Below, one piece after another: positions 1 to 6,900 of a stretch of DNA of 7,509 nucleotides; the first letter of the stretch is position 1; every line of letters begins with the position of its first letter. The DNA is from Alphaproteobacteria bacterium (GTDB taxonomy: Bacteria > Pseudomonadota > Alphaproteobacteria > Micropepsales > Micropepsaceae). Location of the stretch: positions 1-7,509 of the forward strand of contig JAGWSK010000377.1 in assembly GCA_028869355.1 (NCBI GenBank), in the 5' to 3' direction. The translations under genes and the position numbers were made by a program. Under the pieces are notes generated by a model that did not search any database, was not told the origin of the DNA, and saw nothing but the letters and a program-made list of their open reading frames with translations.

Positions 1-531
1 AATGACGAGTGCGTCACCGTCGTAGTGCGCAATGGAGTGACCCATTGCCGATGGCATCACTTTCGCGGGATGGTTTTCATTCAGGCGCACGTGGCGGACC
101 TGATCGTCCCCGCTGTAGATGAAGACGATTTCCTTCGCCATCTGGATGATCTGCAGCCGCTGTTGCATCTGAAGAATAAATGGCGGCGAAAAATCCGCGC
201 ACTGGTTCGACGGATCGGCAATGTCGTGACCGCTGGCCGACCATTCACCCATCCGCTTTACGATCTCCGCCGCGTGCGGCTTCAGGATCGGATCCGTATA
301 GTCGCCGACCAGTGGAACAGGATCGCCACCGCCGCCGGGGCCGCTGATCAGTTGGTTTGCATCATTCCCAAGACGTCTCAGATTGCGGATCGGACCAGGA
401 CCGGAGCGCGGAGCCTCGAAGTTAAACGAATTTCGCGCCCACACGCCGGACAGGTCCGGAATCCTGTCGCTTGCCTGGGAGGGGACGACAAAGACGGCCG
501 CGAACAACGCGATCGCCGCAGATATCCGCAT
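1..531 (-). CDS. Exported protein of unknown function, paralog of the upstream gene (3' end outside window)
   Basis: The first 177 codons are present and the frame is still open at the window edge. The N-terminus is a typical Sec signal peptide (MRISAAIALFAAVFVVPSQA, likely cut after residue 20), so the protein is probably periplasmic or secreted. The mature part starts with DLSGVW (27-31 region), then SGPGP (43-47), DPILKP (80-85), a lone cysteine at 111, VRHVRLN (145-151) and GHSIAHYDGDALVI at the edge. These motifs line up in order with the C-terminal two thirds of the neighbouring gene (SGPGP, NPILKP, Cys, IRHVYLN, GHYEGGDTLVV), so the two are tandem paralogs, but this copy lacks the DUF6152-like domain. 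The start is fixed by GGAGGAG 5 nt upstream. The function is unknown; I recall such proteins being numerous in Solibacter-like Acidobacteria and scattered in Proteobacteria. Confidence 0.8.
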   Translation of the reverse strand, partial: MRISAAIALFAAVFVVPSQASDRIPDLSGVWARNSFNFEAPRSGPGPIRNLRRLGNDANQLISGPGGGGDPVPLVGDYTDPILKPHAAEIVKRMGEWSASGHDIADPSNQCADFSPPFILQMQQRLQIIQMAKEIVFIYSGDDQVRHVRLNENHPAKVMPSAMGHSIAHYDGDALVI

Positions 532-536
532 GTGAG

Positions 537-543
537 CTCCTCC
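537..543 (-). promoter_or_regulatory. Shine-Dalgarno of the partial exported-protein gene
   Basis: GGAGGAG on the minus strand, 5 nt before the ATG at 531. It lies in the 24-bp gap between the two paralogs, which supports translation of the second gene from a shared mRNA. Confidence 0.75.
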
Positions 544-555
544 GTTCGCTCGCAC

Positions 556-1737
556 TTAAAAATCCGGCCGCTCCACCCGCGGGATTGCCGATACGGAGGC
601 ATCAATCCGGCGATTGTTCTCGGCGCAGATGGTTTCAAGGAACGGCTTTGGCAGCGAGGGATGATAGGTCTGTCGCGCCGACCACGCCATGTTGAACGCG
701 CCTGGATCGTCAACCGAAACCGATACCTCCAGGGTTTTTCCGCGGTCTGCCCACTTGAACCGTTCCACGACGTGCAACGCAGTCGTGTGCGGCGTCCGGT
801 AATTATCGACGAAGGTATTATCCGAGAGCCCGATCGTATCGACGACAAGCGTGTCGCCACCTTCGTAGTGGCCAACCGATTCACCGTAGGCGCTCGGCTT
901 CGGATTGGCGGAATGCGGCACATTCAAATAAACGTGGCGAATCTCGGGGCCGCCCTCGTTCATCATGAGCACTTCGTTGGGCGTCTGGACGAAATAAAGC
1001 GGATTGACCCGGCCCATCAGCAGAAAACCGGGAACGCCACCCGGCTGACAGCTGGCGCGAGCCTCGAACGCTTCCCTCCCCGCCGCCGCATCTTCGTTGG
1101 CTTTTTTCATCCGCGCCACAGCCCATGGCTTCAGGATCGGGTTGGAAAGATCGGCGATGCGGACCATCGCCTGCGTGCCACGAAGATTATTCGGTACATA
1201 AGGGTGTGCTTTGTCGAAACTGACCGGTCCCGGTCCGGACAGCGGGGGCTGAAAATCATCGGCGACTTTGGCCCATCCGCCCGCGGCTGAAGCCAGTGCC
1301 GGAATGCCCGGAGATGTTCCAATGGTTGCCGGTAGTGCCGGGTAGATCGCGGGCAATGCACCTTGCGCAAAAACCAATGCCCGTTGTGCGCCGTCCGGAA
1401 GTTTGACCGTCAGGAACTGGCCGCCATGCGTTCCATCCTTTAGCGGGTGGATCGTCAGCGCCACTTTCATACCCGGCGTTAGTGTTTTCGGACCCCAACC
1501 CTTTCGCGCCAATCCCGCGGGCGCGCCGGACTCGATGGTCCATAGTTCAGTCTGGCCCCGAGCGTTGGCGACGGTCAGGAGAACCCAGCTATGCGGGTTC
1601 GTCCACTGGAATTCCTTGACAGTGCCTTGCAGAGTGACCGTTCTATTCGCATCGAACATCGCAAATGAATGATGAGCGGCAGCCGGATCCGCAGAGATGG
1701 CGGCGGTGCATGCGAGAGCAAATGTTCGGAATTTCAT
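556..1737 (-). CDS. Exported two-domain protein: DUF6152-like N-terminus plus Solibacter-type repeat-family domain
   Basis: 393 aa. A signal peptide (residues 1-21, ending PAAA before HHSFAMFD) directs export. Residues about 22-115 match the DUF6152 pattern as I know it: HHSF at the mature N-terminus, then a small beta-rich stretch with TVTLQGTV, WTNPHSWV, ELWTIES and GMKVALTIHPLKDG. Residues about 150-393 form a second domain with SGPGP (167-171), NPILKP (199-204), C230, IRHVYLN (266-272), GHYEGGDTLVVDTIG (289-303) and HVVERF (322-327). That domain is shared with the next gene downstream, 24 bp away. I use the ATG at 1737 because GGAGA lies 6 nt before it and the signal peptide begins there; the in-frame ATG at 1752 abuts this ribosome site and would add MWRRQ. 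The biochemical role is unknown. DUF6152 proteins are described only as exported proteins of unknown function. Confidence 0.85.
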   Translation of the reverse strand: MKFRTFALACTAAISADPAAAHHSFAMFDANRTVTLQGTVKEFQWTNPHSWVLLTVANARGQTELWTIESGAPAGLARKGWGPKTLTPGMKVALTIHPLKDGTHGGQFLTVKLPDGAQRALVFAQGALPAIYPALPATIGTSPGIPALASAAGGWAKVADDFQPPLSGPGPVSFDKAHPYVPNNLRGTQAMVRIADLSNPILKPWAVARMKKANEDAAAGREAFEARASCQPGGVPGFLLMGRVNPLYFVQTPNEVLMMNEGGPEIRHVYLNVPHSANPKPSAYGESVGHYEGGDTLVVDTIGLSDNTFVDNYRTPHTTALHVVERFKWADRGKTLEVSVSVDDPGAFNMAWSARQTYHPSLPKPFLETICAENNRRIDASVSAIPRVERPDF

Positions 1738-1743
1738 TTGGCG

Positions 1744-1748
1744 TCTCC
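1744..1748 (-). promoter_or_regulatory. Ribosome binding site that decides the start at 1737
   Basis: GGAGA on the minus strand, 6 nt before ATG 1737. It immediately precedes that start and follows the alternative ATG at 1752, so it argues against the longer reading. Confidence 0.6.
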
Positions 1749-1766
1749 ACATATCGAGCCGCGGCT

Positions 1767-1772
1767 ATTATG
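1767..1772 (-). promoter_or_regulatory. Possible -10 element for the exported-protein operon
   Basis: CATAAT on the minus strand, about 30 bp before ATG 1737, is one base from the TATAAT consensus. No convincing -35 lies 16-18 bp upstream, so this is a weak call. The 250-bp region 1738-1987 separates divergent genes and must hold promoters for both directions. Confidence 0.3.
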
Positions 1773-1931
1773 GCACGGCATCGGTCGAACCGCCGCGCTC
1801 TGTTTCACTCACCCTGCCTCAACCGCACTCGAAATCATCGCCGGTGGCGGGATGGGGCTGCGGCGGCCCGCCCTGGCGCGCCAGTAATCCCGGTTAATCC
1901 ACCCGGCTCACCCGCTTTGTTTCGAATGGGC

Positions 1932-1961
1932 TTGACACAGGTGCAGGGATAGGACTATATA
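1932..1961 (+). promoter_or_regulatory. Sigma70-type promoter of the GIY-YIG/repeat gene
   Basis: A perfect TTGACA (1932-1937) is followed, after an 18-bp spacer, by TATATA (1956-1961) in an AT-rich patch. The expected transcription start is near 1968, giving a short leader of about 20 nt before the ATG at 1988. The match to consensus is better than at any other gene start in the window. Confidence 0.65.
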
Positions 1962-1977
1962 AGTAGGCAACATCGAG

Positions 1978-1983
1978 AGGAGG
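1978..1983 (+). promoter_or_regulatory. Shine-Dalgarno of the GIY-YIG/repeat gene
   Basis: AGGAGG, part of GAGAGGAGG, ends 4 nt before the ATG at 1988. The spacing is slightly short but the match is strong, and it supports this start. Confidence 0.75.
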
Positions 1984-1987
1984 CTTC

Positions 1988-2731
1988 ATGGAAGAAAACG
2001 GGATTTCGAGGTCGCCGGACGACACCGAACGGACGCTGATCCTCGATGCCGTTCGCAAGGCCGCGGCGGACAATGGCGGACACCCGCCCGGCGAAAAACA
2101 GTTCAGGGTCAATACGGGGATTTCGGCGGCGGCCTGGCAAGGCAAGCACTGGATACGCTGGAGCGAGCTGATCCGCGACGCCGGATATGCCGGCACTGGA
2201 CGAGTGGCCATCCGCGATGATGAGTTGTTGCTGACCCGGCTGGCCGAGGTTGTCCGCCATTTCGGCAAAATCCCGACATCGCGCGAAATCTACTTTTACG
2301 CCCGCCGGCATCCCGGCGTCCCAAGCGCCTCCACCTTCATCGCGCGTTTCGGCAGCCATCGGATGTTGTCCGAGAGACTCCGCGATTGGGCCGCGGGAAG
2401 ACCGGACATGGAAGATGTCGCGCGGTTGTGCCAGGCTCGGCGGCCGGCATCGTCACCGCCGGAGGCGAGCGACCCGGTAATTTACCTCCTGCGGGCGGGC
2501 GAATATTTCAAGATCGGCTGGGCTAAAATATTGGACAAGCGAATCCGGGACATCCAGTCCTGTTGTCCGGAAACGCTGGAACTGATCCACGCCATACCGA
2601 CTGAGGATCCGATCGCGGCCGAGGCGCAATGGCATCACCGCTTCAGGGCCAAACGGGCCCACGGCGAGTGGTTCAAACTGACACCGGAAGATGTCACGGA
2701 ATTCCGCTCCGAAAATCCGCAGCAGAGTTAG
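1988..2731 (+). CDS. Putative DNA-binding protein with a C-terminal GIY-YIG (T5orf172/MUG113-like) nuclease domain
   Basis: 247 aa, no signal peptide or membrane segment, so likely cytoplasmic. Residues about 163-235 look like a small GIY-YIG domain: VIYLL (Y166), YFKIG (173-177), arginines 185 and 187, E212 in AAEAQWHHRF, and GEWF (226-229) typical of the T5orf172/MUG113 branch. The canonical second tyrosine of YIG is F174 here, so catalytic competence is uncertain. The N-terminal part holds two similar helical units, about 15-66 and 78-135; the second has GKIPTSREI, then FIARFGSHRMLSERL, the layout of homing-endonuclease-associated repeats, which are thought to bind DNA. The inferred role is site-specific DNA binding or cleavage, as in homing or phage-derived nucleases, but no intron, intein or phage gene is visible nearby. 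It has its own promoter and overlaps the convergent GNAT gene by 4 bp. Confidence 0.75.
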   Translation: MEENGISRSPDDTERTLILDAVRKAAADNGGHPPGEKQFRVNTGISAAAWQGKHWIRWSELIRDAGYAGTGRVAIRDDELLLTRLAEVVRHFGKIPTSREIYFYARRHPGVPSASTFIARFGSHRMLSERLRDWAAGRPDMEDVARLCQARRPASSPPEASDPVIYLLRAGEYFKIGWAKILDKRIRDIQSCCPETLELIHAIPTEDPIAAEAQWHHRFRAKRAHGEWFKLTPEDVTEFRSENPQQS

Positions 2732-3213
2732 CGGAGCTTCTTCCCGAACACGGCCAGCCCGTCGCCATCGGCGTGCCAATCGGGTATTTCGGCGAGCAGG
2801 CGGTACCCGTTGACGGTGTAGAATTTGCGGGCAGGCGCGTAATCGGGGCGGGTTGAAGTTTCGGCGAACAGCCATGCTCCCCGCAGTTTCTTCACCGCGT
2901 CTTCGGTCGCGCGGAGCAGGCGTTGCGCGAGGCCCGAGCCGCGGGCCTTGGCGCCAACCGCGATCCAGTACAGCTCGTAGCGGGATTCGGTGCCGGAAAT
3001 CGGCCCATAGCAGGTGTAGCCGGCGATACCGCCCCGGCCGTCATCCTCTATCAGGAAGCGATAGCCCGAAGTCTCGTCCCCCCTGGCGAGGTTCTCCTCG
3101 ACGAGTTCGCGCGCAATGCCGATTTCGGTGACGCTGAACACGCCGGTTTCCCGCACCAGACGTTCGACAGCGTCGGCATCCGGGGGTTTGGTCTTTGTAC
3201 GGAATGTCGCCAT
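2728..3213 (-). CDS. GNAT-family N-acetyltransferase
   Basis: 161 aa, the usual size for a single GNAT domain. It would transfer an acetyl group from acetyl-CoA to an amine; the substrate is unknown. Visible landmarks are the beta4 strand LYWIAV (81-86), the acetyl-CoA pyrophosphate loop KARGSG (89-94; Q/R-x-x-G-x-G/A pattern with K first) leading into helix LAQRLLRATEDAVKK, then ETSTRPDYAPARKFYTVNGY (118-137) with the motif B tyrosines. The whole is soluble and cytoplasmic. The start at 3213 is the most upstream ATG in frame, but no clear Shine-Dalgarno precedes it, so the start is less certain than the frame. The stop TAA overlaps the stop TAG of the convergent gene in the four bases TTAG. 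Confidence 0.9.
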   Translation of the reverse strand: MATFRTKTKPPDADAVERLVRETGVFSVTEIGIARELVEENLARGDETSGYRFLIEDDGRGGIAGYTCYGPISGTESRYELYWIAVGAKARGSGLAQRLLRATEDAVKKLRGAWLFAETSTRPDYAPARKFYTVNGYRLLAEIPDWHADGDGLAVFGKKLR

Positions 3214-3420
3214 CAGGACGCCAGCCTAACCCGCAGCCGGCCGGGTGGCAAAGCCGCAGTCGCGGAATCCAAAGATCTCACGCGGAGCCGCGGAGGACAC
3301 AGAGAGGAACGTGACGCGTTGCGCGCCGTAGCCCAGTCGTGATGAATTTGTTCCGATAAGAACTTCGCTTCGGGCCTTTCCTGCGAACGGCAAACCGCGG
3401 AGTAAGCAGAGAGCGCGGAG
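3214..3420. repeat. Repeat-bearing intergenic region, left arm of the GxxExxY cassette
   Basis: This 207-bp gap has no credible gene. It contains four copies of GCGGAG in plus orientation (3282-3287, 3290-3295, 3397-3402, 3415-3420) in two clusters, the first being CACGCGGAGCCGCGGAGG followed by ACACAGAG. The stretch 3272-3293 recurs inverted at 3921-3942 (20 of 22 bases). From memory, similar CGCGGAG-rich strings accompany GxxExxY genes in many unrelated bacterial genomes. Confidence 0.7.
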
Positions 3421-3861
3421 TCACACATCGGAAGCCCTGTTTATCCGCAGATGTGGAGACGCCGAGCCAGGTACGCCGTTGACAATTCGACGGAGCCCTT
3501 GCTTCAGCGTTGGCGCGCCAAAGTTGATTAAAAGTCCGATTGGAAGCTTGAGGCAGCGAAGATATGTCAATACCTGCTTCGAATGCACAGGATGCAGGGA
3601 TTCAACCGATTTGATCTCGACGATTACTCTGTTGTCGACGAGAAGATCGAGTCTGAAGGCATCCTCGAATTTCAGTTCTTCGAACTCAAAAGAAACACAC
3701 TTTTGCTTCTCAACCGTAATGCCTCGGCGTAACAGATCGCGGGCGAGCACAGCTTCGTAAACGGATTCGAGCAATCCGGGTCCGAGTGTCCGGTGGATTC
3801 GGAGCGCGGAGTCGACAATCGCACCGGTGACTTCATCGAGCGGCCGCTCGCTGTTGTGCAT
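3421..3861 (-). CDS. GxxExxY family protein (PD-(D/E)XK nuclease-like)
   Basis: 146 aa, cytoplasmic. The signature is G29-L-L-E32-S-V-Y35 inside LGPGLLESVYEAVLARDLL. A PD-(D/E)XK-like core follows: D72 in FRLDLLV, E82-I-K84 in VIVEIKS, Q96 in SKQVLTYLR, and the closing strand GLLINFG (109-115). This matches the family known as GxxExxY protein (TIGR04256, PF13366 PDDEXK_3), whose function is not established although the fold predicts nuclease activity. The conserved domain ends near RRIVN (124-128); the last 18 or so residues are a variable tail read toward the left repeat. The start at 3861 has GGAGGG 6 nt upstream, within a repeat copy. Both flanks carry GCGGAG repeats in opposite orientation, so the gene looks like cargo or part of a mobile repeat unit. 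Confidence 0.88.
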   Translation of the reverse strand: MHNSERPLDEVTGAIVDSALRIHRTLGPGLLESVYEAVLARDLLRRGITVEKQKCVSFEFEELKFEDAFRLDLLVDNRVIVEIKSVESLHPVHSKQVLTYLRCLKLPIGLLINFGAPTLKQGLRRIVNGVPGSASPHLRINRASDV

Positions 3862-3867
3862 CTCGCG

Positions 3868-3873
3868 CCCTCC
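3868..3873 (-). promoter_or_regulatory. Shine-Dalgarno of the GxxExxY gene, embedded in a repeat copy
   Basis: GGAGGG on the minus strand, 6 nt before ATG 3861. It forms part of CACGCGGAGGGCGCGAG, a member of the GCGGAG repeat set. Confidence 0.65.
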
Positions 3874-3942
3874 GCGTGCTCCAGTACCACAAGCAGCAAA
3901 ATACCCGAACTCCGCGGTCCCCGCGGCTCCGCGTGAAATCCT
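3870..3942. repeat. Right repeat arm of the GxxExxY cassette
   Basis: The gap 3862-3981 carries three copies of the repeat core in minus orientation, read as CTCCGC on the plus strand at 3870-3875, 3910-3915 and 3927-3932. The outermost, 3921-3942, is the inverse of 3272-3293 with two mismatches, 16 contiguous bases being identical (3921-3936 versus 3278-3293). The arms and the gene together span about 671 bp. Confidence 0.7.
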
Positions 3943-3981
3943 TCTTTTAAACTCCTTCGGAAAGTTCGCCCTCGAAGTCTC

Positions 3982-6900
3982 TTATTCGGCCTGGGCAGGG
4001 AATTCGATCTCCTGCGGCGAGCCGGTTCCGGCAAATCTGCCCAGCCGGTCAAGATAGCCATAGATCACCGGAGTGATGTACAGCGTCAGCATCTGGCTGA
4101 AAACGAGACCGCCGACGACCGCAAGGCCGAGCGGCTGACGGCTGGCGCCGCCCTCGCCCAGGCCAATCGCAATCGGAAGACTGCCCATCAGCGCCGCCAT
4201 GGTCGTCATCATGATCGGGCGGAAGCGGATGAGTGCGGCTTCGGCGATCGCCGATACCGGATCGGCGCCGTGCTCGCGTTCGCGCACCAGCGCGAAGTCG
4301 ATCATCATGATGGCGTTCTTCTTCACGATGCCGACCAGCATGATCATGCCGACAAACGCATAGAGCGACAGGGGAATGTGGAAGATAAACAGAGTCGCGA
4401 GTGCCCCAACCGCAGCCGAAGGCAGCCCGGACAGGATGGTCAGCGGGTGAATGAAGCTCTCATACAGAATGCCGAGAATGATGTAGACGACCAGCACGGC
4501 GCCCAGCAGCAGGTAGCCCATGCCCTGAGTTGATTCCTGGAATGCCTTGGCGGTCCCCTGGAAACTGGTGATGACCGAAGCCGGCATGCCGATATTCGTC
4601 TTCATCGCTTCGATTTTGTCGACCGCATCGCTGAGCGCCACGCCGGGCGGCAGGCTGAACGAGATGGTCACCGCCGGCAATTCGCCGAAATGATTCACGG
4701 CGAGCGGTGAAGACCCATTCTGGATGGTCGTGACGGCGCTCAGGGGCACAAGCGCGCCGGATGCGGTCGAACTGAGCGCGCCGAGATTCTGGCCGGTCAG
4801 GAATATGCGCTGCAGCGAGGACGCATCCCGCTGGTATTGCGGCAGCAGTTCCAGCCACACCCTGAACTGGTCGGCGGGAGTATTGATGATGGAAATCTGT
4901 TGGCCGCCGAACGAGGCACTCAACGCGCTCTCAAGCTGTTGCATCGAGATGCCGAGCGCATTGGCCCGATCGCGATTGACCCCGACATGCACGGATGGCG
5001 TGGACAGATCGAGATCGCTGGTAACATCGAGGAAGCCGGGTGTCCGGGCCAGTGCGTCCTTGAAGCGGGTGGACCAGTCGTAGAGTTCGGCGGTATCGCC
5101 GTCCTGCAGCGTGTATTGATATTGCGCCTTGCTGAGGAGCCCGCCAATCGTGATCACCGGCCGGTTCTGCAGATACACGTTCAGACCGGGAATCGCCGCG
5201 AATTTCCGCCGCAGTTCGGCCATCACCTGATCGACGCCCAGGCGCTGGTCACGTGGCTTCAGGACAATCGAGAAGGAGCCCTGGTTGGATCCTCCACGCG
5301 CGCCGCCATTGCCGACGGTAGACATCGCGCCTTCCACATTCGGATCGTGCCAGAGAATTTGCGCGGCTTCGTCCTGATGGCGTCTCATCTCCTCAAATGA
5401 AATGCCATTGGCGCCTTCGGTAAAGGCGTAAACACGGCCGACATCGTCGGGCGGCAGAAAATCCATCGGGATGATGCGGAAGAGGAAGTAGCTCGCCATC
5501 AGACTGGCGGCGAACACTCCCAGCGTGAACTGGCGGTGCTTCAGACACCATTTGAGGCTCCGCTCGTAGCCGCGCTGCATGGCGTTGAAGCCGGCTTCGC
5601 TCAAACGGTAGAACCCGTTGTGGCGGGCGGCATGTCCCGGACGCACCGGTTTGATCAACCGGCTGCACAACATCGGCGTCAGGGTGACCGAAACCAGGCC
5701 GGAGATCAGGATGGTGATCACGATGGTGACGGCGAATTCGTGCAGCAGCCGTCCGACAATGCCGCCCATGAACAGGACTGGAATGAACACGCAGGCGAGC
5801 GATGCCGTCATCGACAGGATGGTGAACGAGACCTCCTTCGAACCAATTAGCGACGCGCGCATCGGAGGCATGCCCTCCTCGATGTGCCGCATGATGTTTT
5901 CGAGCATCACGATCGCATCGTCGACGACAAATCCGACCGACAGCGTCAGCGCCATAAGAGACAGGTTGTCGAGGCTGTAGCCAAAGAACGCCATGCCGGC
6001 GAATGTGCCGATCACGGTGATCGGAAGCGCGATGGCGGGAATGAATGTCGCCGACGGCGTGCGCAGAAAAACGAAAATCACGCCAACAACGAGCAGCGCC
6101 GCGAGCAGCAGAGTCTCCTGCACGTCGCGAACTGAATCCTTGATGTCCTGGCTGCGGTCGAGCGTGGTCGCAATCGAGATTGAAGGCGGCAACTCGGCCT
6201 TGAGCTGCTCCAGTTTCGCCTTCACCGCATCGACAACGGCGATCGTGTTGGAACCAGGCTGCCGGTTGACGCCCAGCGTGACGCCGGTTTGACCGTTATA
6301 CAGGCTCGACAGCCAGATATTGTCCACGCTGTCGATCGCCCTTCCCACGTCCTTCAGGCGGACGGGCGCGCCATTGCTATAGGTGATGATCTGGTCTTCG
6401 TATTGGGCCGCCTTGAACAACTGCCCATCCGCCTGGATCACCGCGGACCGCGTCGGGCCGTCCAGCGTGCCGGTGGCGAGATTGACGTTCATATTGTGGA
6501 CGGCGTTGATCACCTGGTCCAGGCCGATGCCGCGCGCGGCGAGCTTGTTGGGATCGATCTGGATCCGGACCGCGGGATGCTCCTGGCCGTAAATATCGAC
6601 GCTGGCGACGCCGCTGATGGTCGAGATCGAGCGGACGATGACGGTTTCGGCATATTCGTCGACGACCGGCATCGACAAAGTCGGCGAGGTGACGGTGATG
6701 TTCAGCACCGCGAATTCGGCCGGATTGATTTTGCGCATTGTCGGTGGCGATGGCATGGTCGGCGGCAGTTGACGGCTGGCGGCCGAGATGGCGGACTGAA
6801 CATCCAGCGCAGCGCCATCGATATTGCGGTCAAGGCGGAATTGCAGCGTGATCTGGGTGGTGCCCAGAATGCTGACCGAATTCATGCTGTCGAGGCCGGG

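Noticed and set aside
25..1290. A 421-codon open frame on the plus strand
   Set aside because: It lies antisense to the two exported-protein genes, is arginine/histidine-rich in the manner of GC-rich shadow frames, and has no ribosome site or recognisable domain. The minus-strand readings have signal peptides, Shine-Dalgarno sites and mutual homology.
1740..1752. 13-base match, inverted, between the leader of the DUF6152 gene and 3451-3463 in the GxxExxY gene
   Set aside because: A match of this length is about as likely as not by chance in a 7.5-kb window, and it has no extension on either side.
1738..1987. Possible small gene in the divergent intergenic region (plus-strand frames of 66-95 codons starting between 1665 and 1697)
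   Set aside because: All start inside the opposite gene's signal peptide region, lack a ribosome site, and show no protein-like composition.
3801..3813. A GAGCGCGGAGTC copy inside the GxxExxY coding region, identical to 3411-3422
   Set aside because: It encodes the family-typical DSALR stretch, so codon use explains it; I did not count it as a repeat member.
3672..4061. A 129-codon minus-strand frame spanning the RND end, the right repeat arm and the GxxExxY start
   Set aside because: It overlaps two well-supported genes in another frame, and its composition (R/S-rich) reflects repeat DNA.
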